A DNA stretch of 64,000 bases, taken from positions 310,001 to 374,000 of the forward strand of contig JBBBDQ010001028.1 in assembly GCA_037127315.1 (NCBI GenBank). The letters are read 5' to 3'. The notes below the pieces were generated by a model. That model made no database searches and was not told the DNA's origin. It saw nothing but the letters and a program-made list of their open reading frames with translations. A program made the translations under genes and the position numbers. Below are positions 1 to 14,400 of this stretch, piece by piece. The first letter of the stretch is position 1. Every line of letters begins with the position of its first letter. The DNA comes from Ascarosepion bandense (taxonomy: Eukaryota > Mollusca > Cephalopoda > Sepiida > Sepiidae).

Positions 1-1099
1 TTCTCCAGGTTATGTTCTATAAAACTTTAAAATTTTCAATGAAATGTTCCATGTGCCCCATTTTGGGCTCTAATAAAATGTTCATGTGTAATAGAACAAG
101 AATAATACTGAGAAATTATTGTATTAAAATTATTCTGTTAATTTTTATTAGTCTTTGAAACAACCATTTAAATGGTTGTTTCAATTTTTTAAAATTTAAG
201 TTTTAGTTTTAAAGCAGAATTTTGCATTAATACAAATTTTTATTTTTAAAGTTAAGTTTACAATTAACTTAAAATTTATTTATTCAAAAGTTGAGTTTAC
301 TTGTTAAATTTTCTGGTTGAGTTTTTAAAGTTAAGTCCATGCTTAACTTAAAATTTATGTTAGTTTCAAAAGCTGAAAATTTTTCTTTTGTTTAAATATT
401 TTCCTATTTCCTAAAGAAATGTTATTGTTAATATTTTATTCTAAATTTTGCAAAGCCCAATCTTGCTTAAATTATTATTTACTTTATGTTCAAGAATTAA
501 TAATTTTGTTCATTTTTGGGGAGAGAAGAGCTTATTGTAAGTATTATAAATGTCATAAAAAAATAAAGATCTCCTACTCTGGTATTAAATTCAAAACTAA
601 TTTACTTTTATTAAATGATATAAAAAATAATAATAGGTCAGAATACAAAATTTGAAAAACAAACTTGCACAAAATTTTCCTTCTTGTACCAAGCAGTTAG
701 GCAAAATAATAAGTTTAATCCCAATACTGTTAATTTTATAACAACTGTTAAAAATATTATCAACTAGATGTTGACTTTCTTTGATTCATTCAAATGTTGA
801 AAGCTGACAAATTTATAGGCGTCACAAATTTTCAAGTTTGTTTCTTACACTTTCTTTTGAAGGGAGAATATAAAAAATGTATAATAAAAAGGAAATGTAA
901 AATTAAATAAAGGGTAAATAAAAAAAATAATACAATAGAATTGTTCCTTACAAAGTATAAGGGAATGTTTAAAAAACACTTAAAAGAAGAAAGTTACTAA
1001 TATATATTCTTTAAATTATGACATGATACTGGTATATGAAGGGGTTATTGTTAAAATATGAGCTGGAAAGCCTGAAAAAGCTTAATCCTAAATTGAAGA

Positions 1100-1100
<1 letters not shown>

Positions 1101-1175
<75 letters not shown>
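1101..1175. repeat. Compound (TA)n(TG)n(TA)n microsatellite
   Basis: Alternating TA, then about twelve TG units, then a long TA run. It directly abuts the left end of the TIR element at 1174. Confidence 0.95.
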
Positions 1176-1176
<1 letters not shown>

Positions 1177-1702
1177 GCAGATTAAATAAATTGCAAACAT
1201 TGTCTGCTTATTTTTTAATAAAATCCATTCATACTCAAGGATAATCTTTCACATATCATAATTGAAAGATGTAAGAAATAAGTTGTAACTTTGACAGTTG
1301 CTTTTATTATTCATGTCTTGATGTTTCCAAGTACTTTCAATCTCCTTCCAAGATCATCTTTAAGGGTGTGAGTTGTGGTAACAAAAAATAACCACAAAAC
1401 TGTGTTGCTAAAAATTACTGTAAATTTTCGTACTTCAAATTTAATGGTTGACAAATTGCTTAGCGTTCATTAGAACGTGAAAATTATCCAAAATTGAATT
1501 TTTTATGTTGTAATGTCATGATCATGCATGTGTTAAAACATAAAAAAATTGTTCTTTTTATAAACATTTTAGAACATTGCAACAGTATTCATAGCTGATT
1601 TTATTAATTGATGGCTTAAGTTTTTTAATGAATAATGTGTATGAACAGATTGTATTAAAAATAAGCAGATAAAAGTTTTGCAATTTATTTAATCTGACAT
1701 GC
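1174..1702. mobile_element. MITE-like element with about 60-bp terminal inverted repeats
   Basis: The left end (1174-1233) contains AGATTAAATAAATTGCAAAC and runs to TTAATAAAATCCATTCATAC. Its reverse complement is found, imperfectly, at 1636-1702 (GTATGAA...AAGCAGA...TTGCAATTTATTTAATCT). The interior has no coding capacity. A second copy of the left 240 bp lies at 48280-48513, which supports a dispersed family. No clear target duplication was seen. The superfamily is unknown. Confidence 0.7.
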
Positions 1703-1728
1703 CTAAAAGAAAATTTGCTCAAATTTTA

Positions 1729-1730
1729 AA

Positions 1731-1766
<36 letters not shown>
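1729..1766. repeat. (AT)n(AG)n microsatellite
   Basis: A run of AT followed by about ten AG units inside the region bounded on the left by the TIR element. Confidence 0.95.
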
Positions 1767-1771
<5 letters not shown>

Positions 1772-4700
1772 TAAAGAGAAATAGATTGATAGATTTTCCC
1801 TGGTGATAGGAAGTAAAAAAGGACCATCTGATTTGTTTTTTTTTCTTTCCAAAAGGTTGTGAAAGTGCACTTAAAAGTTTATTTTGTAATTTTGATGATC
1901 TAAACGAGGATTGAAAAATAACTTTATTTTATGTATATATTTATATATTTTTTAACTTTTTTTTTAGAAATTAATCAAAATATCATGAGCAGGAATGGAG
2001 AAATAATTTTGTCCTGGCCCTAAAAAGTTTGGGGGATGTCTGCCATTGACAGGGAGAGAAAGATGGACAGGGCTTATATTTTCACTGACAAAAACAAATT
2101 GTGAAATTTAAATGAAGTCTAAATGAGAATAAACCTAAGGTTATGAAAACAGGTCCTGTTGACTACAGTGGTTGGGTTAATGTTTGTTAGATAAGACCAA
2201 CCAGAAACTGAGAAATAATTTTATCTCTTCATTGAGAAATAAGAGAATTAAATTTAATGACTAGAACAAAACATGCTATAAAAATTAGATTTGTCACAAA
2301 GTTGTGCCTGCCCTAGAAAGTAGGCTGAGTTTGAATGCTGATAAGTCCTTATATAGTAATGGTGTGAGGAGTAAGTAAAGCAGGTGGGAGCTGAAGGGAG
2401 GAGTGATCCCTGTGACTACTCCCAAGGAAGGTGGATAATTCTCTAAATTTGGAAAATTGTTTAAAAGTGCAGAATTAGGGAACAAAGAACCCTTGTTGAC
2501 ATTAACGCAAAAATTGTGGCCTCACAGAATCCTCGGAACCATCAGCCTCCACACCAGTTTTGAGCTGGAATACATATAAGCAGACAGCTTTGGAGGCTCA
2601 GGAAATTTGCATGGTGAATTTCCATACCAAGTGCCACTGGTCTTCATGTTGACTGCCACCATATCGCCTGACTACAAAGGACTTCAAACCCAACTCCAGA
2701 ATTTTTGACAAGGCCCAGTGTCATTATAGAAATTGATGTGGAGAAGAGTTAATTTTTGTTGTACCAAGAGCTATATAAAACAATTGAAGAAAAACCTAAT
2801 GATTCCTTCATTTATTTTTTTTTGTTTGTCATGGAGATAATTCTTTCATTGGTATAGCTCGATCCAATACTTTGATTACCAGTGACATTCAATCTTTCAC
2901 TACTCTTGAGATCAAGAATGCAACATGAGCAGAGTAGATGTGGATCAAAGTAACCAACAACCAGCTTGGACCAGCATCAGTATTGACTGAACTGCTAAGT
3001 GTAGTTACATCATCTAGAGTAGGTGGCATGTAGCAGGGGTTATATTATCTGGTTATAACTAACCAGGGTTTGACCCAGGATTGAACTAGCGGGGTTATAA
3101 AATAAAATAAAAAAGAAATGTTATTATGAATTCAGACAGTAAAAAATGACTTTAATAAAATTTGATATGTAAAACTTTGTACATGTAAGCTGAAATTGAT
3201 GTAAAAATTGCATCAAAATGAAGCCTGATCATTTATCAAAAAGATACACATATAAAATTTGTTTTTCAAGTTGTAAAATAAGAGACTCATGGTCTGAAAT
3301 CCTGCCAAAATAAAGTTGGCATAGTTGGTGAACATACATTTTCTATTTTTTTTTTTTTTTTAACTAATGGGGGAAAGTAAGTTGCAAGCACCATAGTTCC
3401 AAATTTTTTATTTTAATTTGGAGTTAACGTGTGATTATTTAAATCTAGCTTGCCAGACAAGAGATATGATTTGGCTTTCACTAGCAATTTCTGGGAATTT
3501 AGATGAAGAAGAAAAAGAAAGCAAAAAGAAGGGATTAAACTGTCACCAGTGAATGACTGCAGGGATCTAAACAAAAAAAATAAAAGTTGCCAACAACAAA
3601 AGGAAAAAAGCAAAAAGAAATGAAAGAAGCTGAAAGAATAAGAAGTGAAAAAAAAGAAAAATAAAGCAAAAAGGATATTCCTCTACAAATTTAAAGAGAT
3701 ATACAATTTTCTTTCTATAGGTGTTTCTGAAAGTTTGTCACAAAATTAGTCACCTTGATTTTAAACTTTTTCTGAAAATAAAAGATTTATCTCATCTTGG
3801 TTTGTAAAGATGAACAATTGTCTAAATAAACCAGAATTCCAGTGATGCCTGTGAATTTATCATTCTCAATTTCTTTCAACAGTCAAATAAATCAGAGTAA
3901 GTGAATATTTTGTTGATAATAATTATAATTGTTTTTATGAGCTCAATTTTGTGCAAGCTTGTTTAGTAAAATTTGTATTCTGTGCTATTATTTTTCATGT
4001 CATTTAATAAATGTAAACTTCTTTCAAATGTCACACCAAAGTAAGAGTCTTGTTTTTCATTTGTGCCATTCATAATACTCGAGATAAGAGATTTGGCATT
4101 CTCTCTTCTCCTCCTCTCCTCAAAAACAGTTTTAAGAGGGCAGCTATTTTAACAGAGAATTATGGGTAGGAAAACAATAAGTATCACAATAAATATTTAC
4201 TCTAGACACTATGACACTCCTCAGAATTCGGAATAATACTTTTAAAATTAAACTAGGACAGGTATTACTTTTTGACTGATTCTCTGTATAGAGATAAAGC
4301 ATGAAGTGGCTAAGTGAGATGCCATGTAAATTTATCAATTCAGTAAAAGTTGTCACTATTTAAGTTCTTTCATTGTATTCATTAACCATCTTCAGTTGTT
4401 ACAATATAAAAAGCATCCTGCTGTGAAAAGGTTTAATTACTTTTAACCAATCATTAATGTTTTTTTCCTTTAATTGATTAAAGAAGTAAATTATCTGTTT
4501 GTTATAGAAATATTGCTTTTTTTATTCCTCTACTTGGAATATCAAAGAAATTTTTGTGATAGCAAAATATTTACCTGCAAGGTATAAACAAGGTCTTGTG
4601 CTCAAATCAATAATTAATATTTTCTTATTTAGATCAATAAGCTTTTGTTTTTCTAATATCACCTATCAGCTAAAAATATTTTTCATGTATTTGAGAATCT

Positions 4701-5005
4701 ATTTTGGTCATCTTTTAAATCTCACTTCTGAATGTTATGTGTAAGTTTAAACAGTATATTTTATTCTTTGAAGAGTGTTCAAGAAATATAGCCTTATACC
4801 AGATTGAGCTGAGAAGGAGGAAAATATATTTTCATTACTTACTCAGCCTCTCTTTCATAAGAAAAGTTTTGAAATAGAATAATTTTTTTTTTAATTTTCT
4901 TGTTTCTTTCTACTTCATTTATCTTTCATTTCTTTTCTTCTAAAATCATAAATTCCTGTTTCAGTTACATCAAACAGATTTTTCTTTTTTTATTGTTCAT
5001 TTCAG

Positions 5006-5140
5006 GTTGTATATGTGACTGCCATTTTCCCTTATATTGTTCTTCTAATCCTTGTAATTCGAGGCTTAACACTGCCTGGTGCCATCGATGGTGTCCTTTT
5101 TTTTATCAAGCCTAAATGGTACCAGTTAACAGAAGCTAAA
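5006..5140 (+). CDS. SLC6 exon: TM5 and start of extracellular loop 3
   Basis: A 135-nt exon in phase 0 at both ends. The acceptor is TTTCAG and the donor is GTAAGT. It encodes 45 residues beginning [12 protein letters not shown] (TM5), then [15 protein letters not shown], the most conserved SLC6 signature after TM5, then a short loop ending LTEAK. An upstream exon for TM4 is expected but is not visible in bases 1-5005. Confidence 0.95.
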
Positions 5141-5367
5141 GTAAGTTTTTACATATACTTTGTATATATACTTTCTAAATAAAATTTCGGTTAAATGAAT
5201 GTTAGAAAATATATACTGAATCTATCTTGCCTATCAAGCATCTTGATCCTCAGTTTTTACATGAATTCTATATGCTTTAATTAGTAGCAAGTGCACTATT
5301 CATGACTCTTTTTTTCTTTATAGAATTTCTTATTATATGAAATAAAAAAGGTATCTGTATGTATTTA

Positions 5368-5401
<34 letters not shown>

Positions 5402-8400
5402 TATTAAATCTAAAATAAGATATAGTGGGACAAGGATTCTCAAATATATTAATCTTTCAAGATTAAAGGAGATTGCTATTTGCAAGGATCAGTTTAGGAT
5501 CAAAGTCTTGTGTTGAAGTTCTTGTTCTTGGAAAACATCAGGATTGATGTGATGAGTCCTGAGATAAATCATCTTTTGAGGATTAAATATGATTCACATT
5601 GAGAAATGATGCTTTTGAGTGCTTCAGGCAAGTATCATGCACCTTTGCTCAAATCTTACAGAAACACTTGAACATCACTGGAAAGATTGGGCAGTCTTGT
5701 TCTGCAATAGACCAAAGCACCCATATAGGGAAACTGCTTATTCACAATTAGTTGTGCTTGCCAGGAGGGTGAGAGATGAGAGATTGCCTAAGCAAATGTT
5801 TTATAGAGAACTCACTCTTTGCAAGTGCTCCAGATGCAAATCCAAGAAACATTTCAAGGATGTCATTAAAGACATTCTAAAAACTCTTGAAATTAGTGTC
5901 AGCCTTGAAAAAGAGGTGGAGAATAGGTCTGATTATAGAAAGCTATTTTTTAATGGTTGCAACCATAAACATCTGACAAACATATCTGGAGAAGCTTTCT
6001 GTTCAATTTAATGGCATGGTTTATTCTACTCTCAGTAGTTCTACACCTGAGAGAAAGCACAAAATTTGATATACAAAGATACATATCAGCTTCACACATT
6101 ACAACAACCTTCAAGCAAAAACTCTTATGCACCTTTCTAGCCAGTTTACCAGATTGGGGAACTCCTTTTGAGAGTAGAACCAATGGGGATAGAGTATCTT
6201 CAGCTTCTAGTGCTTTCTAAAATCTGGCTAAAAGACTTTGCTAAAAGACAAATTCCTTTGCAGGAGAGAAGCATAATTAATTAATAACTCAGTTTTCACT
6301 TCTTAATCAGTTGTAAAATAAAGATTTTGATTTGCACTTTTCTTGTTCTTTTCTTCTCAGCTGAATCAAAATAGCTTCTTTCTTTTGTTAAAGGTGTGGA
6401 TGAATGCAGCTATTCAGAACTTCAACTCTTTGGGCATTGCATTTGGGGGACTCATCACCATGTCAAGCTACAACAAATTCCATAACAATATTATAAAGTA
6501 ATTATATATCAATCTTATTTCATATTTCATATACTTTCTCTTATTTGGCTATTCTTTTTACCCTCTTTTAACTTTTATTGCCATCTCTATTTTTTTTTTT
6601 TCCAATTTCATTGAATGCTTAATAATTAATACCAGTTGATCAAATGCTGAATAGTCTTACTTTAGTGTACAAATGTGTATTTATCGGTACTGACAAAATA
6701 CTGTAAACCAATTACACTAGTTTACAAAAAAAGATTTCTCCAAGGCAAGCATGAGGTGAATTCAAATTTCTGAACAGTTTTGCTTCAACATATTTTTATT
6801 ATACTGCATATAAATTCAAAATATAGTGTGTGTATTTTATCTATTACAATGGTATATTACAAAAAAATAACAGCATATGTACAGAGCATTGACAGAACTA
6901 AATTACATGGATAATACTGTGCATACACATCATAGTACAGCAGACATTCAGAAGTAATTTTTTAGGTGCTGATCTCATGTATTTTGCATCTAGTTGAAGT
7001 CCCCATCATTCTGGGAGACACTTGTCCTATGCGGCATCTGCACCAACTTCCTCAGTGTAGATTCATTCCTCCACAATAACTTACCTGATATCTTAGCCCT
7101 ATGTGAAACTAACCTTAACCCTTCTATCCCCTCTTCTGAGTTTTACGTTCCTGGCTACCTTCCCCTCTTCAGGAAGGACTCCAATGTTCATATGCATGGG
7201 CTTGGTGTCTATGTCAGCGAACACCTTCCCCTAGCTAGGGTGTCATCTTTGAATCCCCAGATCATTCTTTCATGTGCTTCCGCCTCTCACTTCTCAGCTC
7301 GATTAGCTATCTCTTCTTTCTCTACCGCTCTCCTTCCTCCCCTGACTGTTCATTACTTGACAGCATCTCTGACAATATCGACAAAGCCATTTCTTCCCAT
7401 CCCTCTGCCCATGTATTCATGTTTGGTGACTTTAATGCCCACCACACCAAGTGGCTGGAGAATGCTGTCACCGACCCTGCTGGTGTCCACACCATGATCT
7501 TTTCAATCACCCAATCCCTTACACAAGTGGTGGACTTCCCCACGCATTTCTCCGACAACCCTAACAGAAGGGACTCACTTCTAGACCTCTGCTTCACTTC
7601 CATCCCAGACTCTTGCACTACCAGACAACTCTGCCCACTCGGAAACTCTGACCACACTGTAGTGTCCACCAACATTTCATTCCACTCCCGCCCGACCCAT
7701 GAAACCCAGACAAGTAGAATATCCTACTGCTATCAAAGAGCAGACTGGGATTCGTTCCAAGACTTCCTCTGTGACATCCCTTGGAACAACGTTTTTAGTC
7801 TTTCCATCGAAGAATGTGCATCCGAGGTCTCCTCCTGGGTTAAGGCTGGCATCGATGCCTTCAACCCTGCTAGGAAATTCCAGCTTAAATCTCATTCGTC
7901 TCCATGGTTCTCACCCACTTGCTCGGCTGTCATTGCCCACCGGAATCATTTCTTCCGACTTTATCGTAGCTACGAGTCGGACCAAAACAGGCACCTTTTC
8001 ACTTCAGCTCGTAATAAGTGTAAAAAGATACTTAACGAAGCTAAGATGTTGTTTGCTGCCAGAATGAAGCAACGCATAGCATCCTCTAAATTCGGCGCCA
8101 AAGACTACTGGCAACTCTGTAAAAGAGTACTTAACAAGAGCAAGTCCACAATACCCCCACTAATCAACAAATTTGAGGTCCTCACCTCCCCAGTGGATAA
8201 GGCTGAATGCTTTGCCCGCAGATTCTCAAACAATTCGAGTCTGGACTCATCTGGAGTTTTTACACCCGACTTCTCACCTAGAACCGAGGCACAACTGAAT
8301 GATGTCCACATTACACCCTCACTTGTCTCTAAGATAATCTTAAATCTTGACCCTCACAAAGCGAGCGGTGGGGACAAAATCCCAACCATAGTCTTAAAGA

Positions 8401-11400
8401 AATGTGCCCCTGAACTCTCCTCTGTCCTTTCTAAGCTCTACAACCTCTGCCTATCTGCTTCCTGCTTTCCTGCCTGTTGGAAATCTTCCTCTGTAGTTCC
8501 TATATTTAAAAACACTGGAGAACCCTCGGACCCTGCAAATTACCGCCCTATCAGCCTTCTTCCAATCTTTGGCAAAGTGTTCGAAGCCATTATCAACGCT
8601 GAGGTGGTTCAGCATCTCACAGCACACAGGCTCCTCTCGGACAAGCAATATGGTTTCCGCTTCACCAGGTCTACTGCTGATATGCTAACGACCATCACCG
8701 AGTACATATACCAGGCACTCGACAGGAATGGCGAAGCCCGAACCGTTGCATTGGATATATCTAAGGCATTCGACAGAGTTTGGCATGCTGGCCTTCTATG
8801 CAAACTGTGGAGCTATGGTATAACTGAACAGTTGTTTGAACTAATCCAGTCATTCCTCTCTAACCGCACAACGAAGGTGGTATTAAACGGACATGTCTCC
8901 CAGAACTACCATACAAACGCAGGTGTCCCCCAAGGCTCCATCTTAGGTCCTACACTCTTCCTGATATACATTAATGATCTCCCTGATTCCATAAGATCCC
9001 AAGTAGGTTTGTACGCCGATGACACCACAGTTTACTCTCGCCTCGACCAAAAATCTGGTGTAGGCGTCAAAGCTAACCTCACAGACGAAATTGAAAATAA
9101 CCTCCAATCCATAGTGGACTGGGGTAAGAAATGGCCAGTAAATTTTAATGCTTCTAAAACGAAGCTACTCTCAATTAACCATCATCAACAATTGCACCTA
9201 CCTCCCATTAGCATGGACCAGGCTTGCCTCCCAGAGAGTAAAACACTACGCTCCTTGGTCTCACACTTTCAGCGGACCTCAAATGGAATGACTATATCGA
9301 ATCCATTGCTAAATCCGCTGCTATGAAAGTCAGTTCTCTGTGTAGGGCCCGGAAGATTTTTCCATCTAAATCTATCCTGCACATATATAAATCTACCATC
9401 TGCCCGTGCATTGAATACTGTTACCATATCTGGTCGGGTGCCCCTGCTATTCTCCTCGGGCTTCTCGATAAGGTACAGAGGAGGGTCTGTAATGTGATAG
9501 ATACTGACTTGGCAGACCGCCTGCAGTCTCTCTCCCACAGGCGCAATGTGTCTCTTCTATAAATACTTTCACGGCTTCTGCTCCGATGAACTTAGATCAC
9601 TGGTGCCCCCTAGATACGAATTTGCACGAGATACTAGATTAGCAACTAGATCCCACCCTTCTACAGTGAAACCGATAAAATGCAACCGCAACTTCTACTC
9701 CAACAGTTTCTTTCCTCACACTTCCCGACTGTGGAATTCCCTTCCACACGATTGCTTCCCCGACGGCTACAATCTCCAGGAGTTTAAATGTAAGGTCAAT
9801 AGACACCTCCTAACACACTAACTTGCTCCCATTCTATCAAACACTCTTCCCATCTGCCCAACCCTCATCCTCGGTATCCTTACCCATCTATCACCTTCCT
9901 CCTGACATTCCCTATGTCTAACCACTCCTTCTCTTTACCTTCCCCTATGTAGCCCCATGCGCAATAGTGGCAGTGGAATGCCTTGCTTGGGGTGAAATGA
10001 TTAAAAAAAAAAGTTTCTTTCCAACTAAGTAATATTTTGGTGGATACCCATCACTCACTGTTCTGAGGTAAGAAATTAAATGTGGAAGTGGAAAAAGTGA
10101 ATTTTGAGTGACATTCACAATCCCATATACTCATAAGCCTGTAACAATATCTCAATACACTCTTGGTAATCTGGTACCTACCACATCACTCAATCCCAGG
10201 CCTAACTAATAAAACAACAACTTTTAGGCAAAATTCAACTTTATTCATCAACTCATCAACATAGTCTCCTTCTATGGTGATACATTGATTCCAACACTTC
10301 TCTAACAATTTGATGCCTTTTTTGTAGAACGATTTGTCTTTGGCCTCAAAATACACCTCAGTTTCAGATATCACTTCTTCACTGGAGCCAAATCTCTTTC
10401 CCTAGATCATTCTTTTGAGGTCTGCAAACAACCAGTAGTCGCTGGGGGCCAGATCTGGAGAATAGGATAGATGCAGAATCAATTTGAAGTTCAACGTTGC
10501 AATTGACTTGTGACATGATGCATTGTCTTGGTGAAAGATCACTATTCTTCTTCATCTTTGGCCATTTTTTGGTGATTTCTTCCTTCCAATGCACCAATAA
10601 TGCTATATAATATTTGCTATTGATGGTTCTTTCTTTCTCAAGGTAATCAATGAACAAAATACATTGCGCATCCCAAAAACCTTGACTGCTGATGTTTGTG
10701 TCTTTGGTCGCTTTGGACGATTTTCACCTGCTGCTGTCCACTCAACTAACTACTGATTCGACTCTGGAGTAAAGTGATGGATCCATGTTCCATCCATTGA
10801 CACATATTTATGCAAAAACACCTTCTTGCTGTGTTGAAACATTTGCAAACAACGCTCTAAATTGTCAACATATTGTTTTTGATCAACTGTGAGCAAATGC
10901 CGCACCCACTTTGAACACAGCTTTCTCATCAACAAATGTTCATGCAAAATGGTGAATACACTACCTTCAGATATGTTGAACTTCTCTGCTATCTCATGCA
11001 ACTTCAAATTACAATAGGCCAGAACGAGTTTGTTAGTTTTTTTGGGTTTTTTTTTTTTGGTGTTTTCTGGGACAACTGCCAGTTTAGGTGACCAGAGTGT
11101 TCAGCATCATTTGTGTTTGTATGACCGCATTTAAAGTCAGCATACTACCTCTTTACTGTTGTTTCTGATAGAACAGAGTCTGAATAATACTTATCAAACC
11201 ATTGCTTTGCTTGAATAGTATTTTTTTCCATCAGAAAGCAACACTTTATCAACACACAGAATTCAGATTTTTCTATTGTTTTAAAAATTTGCAACAGCAG
11301 CTTCACTTAAATAACTGTAGTTTGTAAACTCATAATCCGACTGGGCCCAAATTTTGTCACGTGCCATTTGAATGTTAGTACTTTATAAAAATCATATAGA

Positions 11401-14400
11401 TTTTTTATTAGTGGCGCCATCTATATGCCAGGCCCGGGACTTATTGAGCGATGTGTTATGTATTACCAAGAAAGCCATAACAGACTGATTTAAACGCTTC
11501 CCATGCTCTCAGTTCATTTAAGATTAGAAGCTTTGCAGTAGCATGGACTGTTTTCCATGTTGAAGAATGAGACAAAATCCTTGTTTCATGTCCTGAAACT
11601 GGTGATCCTTATATTTGCTGTGACTAGGTTTCACTACTTAAGCCAGGATGCCAGGAGCTTTGAAATGCTGCTTAGATAGGTACAAATCACAGAGAATCAT
11701 TCAGGTCTTCCTGGGTCATCCAGTTGGACTCACTGCCATTTGCTACTGAATAAACATTGCCTTCAGTAAAAACTGACTTGGCAGAATTTTCCACTGGATG
11801 TAATTTTTAAAGGAATAAGATTTTTATGTGCTGGGTGTGTAGGAACACAGAGATATCCAAGTGAGAAACAGGTTTCATAGCTGAAGTTGTATTTGTTATA
11901 CAAAAATAACAATCATCAGGTTGGCTTCATTGCTTTCTCTTTACCATCAAGACAGCAAAGTTGAAGGCTGTTTTCTTGTCATGAAACTATGCAGTTAATC
12001 CATTCTAACAGGACCCACAGTAGATGTGTGGAGCCTAGGATTTGTCCTGATCTCTAATTTTACAGTCAAAATAATGAATGTATGCAATTCTCAGGAGAGG
12101 AGTAATTGTTTTGTCATGTGCAATTGTCATAAATTTCTATAATTTACCTTGTGTTTTGAAGTGACTGAAGTTATTGTAGAGATAAGTATTAGCTCACAAA
12201 AATATGGAAAATACAAAAAGAATGATCTTATATATTTCATTTCACCACAATAAAATTTAGCCTACAGGGCCAAATGTAGGCCACCAAATGGCAGACATTA
12301 TGCCTACTTTTTTTTCTTTGTTTTTTTTTTTTTTTTTTTAAGAATACAATTCCCAAAATTAAAAAAAAGTACAATATTCTAAACAGAACATATCTGACAG
12401 CCTTGAATGCATGTACACATATACAGTTTACATATATGTATATATGTATCTCTCAAAAACTAGAGAAAAATTAATTTCATATCTGAAATCAGAAACCAAA
12501 AATTAGATTAGAACATTTATTTTTATGCTTGCTTAAATTTCTTTCTAAACCAGTGTAATTAGGAATGACGTTAAGCTGATTATAGGTTAAGTTACAAGCA
12601 TGCTAAGGACTTTTTGGTATTTATTTTTGTTTGATTAGGAAGATGTTTTGTAACGGAATGCTAAAGACATTTTGGAAAGGGTTGTCATTTTTTTCAGCAA
12701 AATTTATTTTCTGATTCCCAAAAGAATTCTGCCTGGATGATATAATATTTCTTAGTTTAACTCATTAAATAACAATAACATAAAAAACGATTGCATTGGT
12801 TTGTAAATCAATTTATGCCCAAATGACATTCTGACAACTACTATGATTTGTTATTTTGAAAAAGCAATTTAAGGCTTTGATTAACTGTCTCCCCTTAATT
12901 AACGGAAGAGATAAATGTTATTTAAAGAATGTTTTTGCGTTGACTGTACATTATTTTATCACATAGTTTTACACTTGGAAAATATTAATCAGTATAGCAT
13001 CAATGGTATAGGGTAGGGTTTCCCAACCAAGGGAGAATTCTCTCAAGTGATGATATTGGAAGTGGGGGATCTTTAACTTTGCTTTTTTTTTTTTACAGAA
13101 TTTAGAGCTTGTAAAAACTACTCCATGTAAATGTAATAATATGGAAAAGAATTAAGTTTTTCAATCATTCAACCACAGCAGTGGTTGAATATATTCTTAA
13201 GTCTGACATTGAGTGATTCTAGGCAGATTTCAAGCAGTAAATCAGTTCTCAACCAAATTTCCAATGTTATATTTTTTTTTTAATCATATCACCCCAAGCA
13301 AGGCGAAAATGCCACTGATGCGCAGGGGGCTACATAAGAGTGAAAAGATTGGAAAAGAGAAAAACCAGAAACCACATCCTAAACAGGAAACAAGGGATGA
13401 GCCTCTTCACCTGTTCAATAGACATGGGTGGAGTGTGAACCGGGCAATAGTTTAGTCTATCTACTCCAATTGAAAAAAAAAATAAAATAAAAAGAGTGAA
13501 AAGATTGGAAAAGAGAAAAACCGGAAACCACATCCTAAACAGGAAACAAGGGATGTGCCTCTTCACCTGTTTAATAGACGTATTTTGAAAAAAACATTTT
13601 GAATTTTGGTTCAGTAGAAAAAAAGTTACATCAAAATATGTGAAGTCTGAAAAGGGAGACTAACTACATAAGCATGTAAGTCAGTGACTAATACTTCTAA
13701 TAATAAATCTTATTCTTTATAACTTTTTTTGTTTAATATTTTTGCATGTGGTTTTCAACATTTAAATTCTGATGATATCTTTTATCATTTTTGTCAGTCA
13801 AACTTTGCTTATCACTTAGCATTTTGTTAGAATTAATTATAAATAATCAACATTTTTACTGTTTTTTAATCAATTCCATATAAATATTTTTCTTTTTAAT
13901 ATTTTTTAATGCAGTTTTCAGCATTAAATTTATATTAAATTAAGAGCAATGCTTGGAAAAATCATGGATTGCATGGAAAAATCATGGATTGCATGGAAAA
14001 ATGTATGCATGAAAAGTGATATTTTTAAGATTATATTAAACCTGGAAAAGAACAGATATTCTAATGAAGTAAAAAAATAAGAAATTTCTTACTTAAAATA
14101 TTGCAGCAAAAGATAAAATTTGAATGCAATATTTTAAGTAAGAAATTTACTTTTTACTTCACTAGAACATCTTGTCCTTTACTTTTCCAGGTTTAATAAT
14201 GTATCCTATTCTTTTCCATGTTTGATATAATCTTAAGAATATTACTTTTCATGTGTGGATTTTTCCATGTATAATATATGCATATTATTTGAAATGCTCC
14301 TTTTGAGACAGAAAATCTTGCAAAGGGAGCAGAATGACATATAGTAAAAAGGGTGTGTTGAGCAAAAAAAGTAGGAGAATATAGGATATATGTAATTGAT

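Larger units (their letters stand above)
1..5005 (+). other. Intron upstream of the TM5 exon (no coding exon recognised)
   Basis: AT-rich DNA with microsatellites at 1101-1175 and 1729-1766 and a TIR-flanked repeat at 1174-1702. I searched for the expected SLC6 TM1-TM4 motifs and saw none. A slightly more GC-rich tract at 2490-3090 could be a decayed element but matches nothing I recognise. Small open frames (for example 419-655 and 4900-5115) have low-complexity composition and are not convincing genes. Confidence 0.6.
6970..10013 (+). mobile_element. Non-LTR retrotransposon (LINE, jockey/CR1 superclade), 5' truncated, inactive
   Basis: About 3 kb, with much higher GC than its surroundings. 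It begins within the AP endonuclease domain (no ORF1 visible), runs through reverse transcriptase and a C-terminal region, and ends with a 3' tail and an A-run (10003-10012). The frame is broken at about 7290, 9270 and 9560. The order APE, RT, then a C-terminal YKS-x-I-x-P-x-EYCxHIWxGAP region is typical of jockey-superclade LINEs (CR1/L2/Daphne-like). The exact clade needs a tree. The last 60 bp recur at three other sites in this window. No convincing target duplication was found. Confidence 0.93.

Noticed and set aside
419..655. 78-residue + strand open frame
   Set aside because: AT-rich, no known motif and no regulatory context. Expected by chance in this composition.
2490..3090. Possible exon or element in the GC-richer block
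   Set aside because: No SLC6 TM1-TM4 motif, and no transposon protein could be read in any frame with confidence.
7322..8803. Minus-strand open frames over the LINE
   Set aside because: They are shadows of the LINE ORF2, which has clear endonuclease and RT motifs on the + strand.
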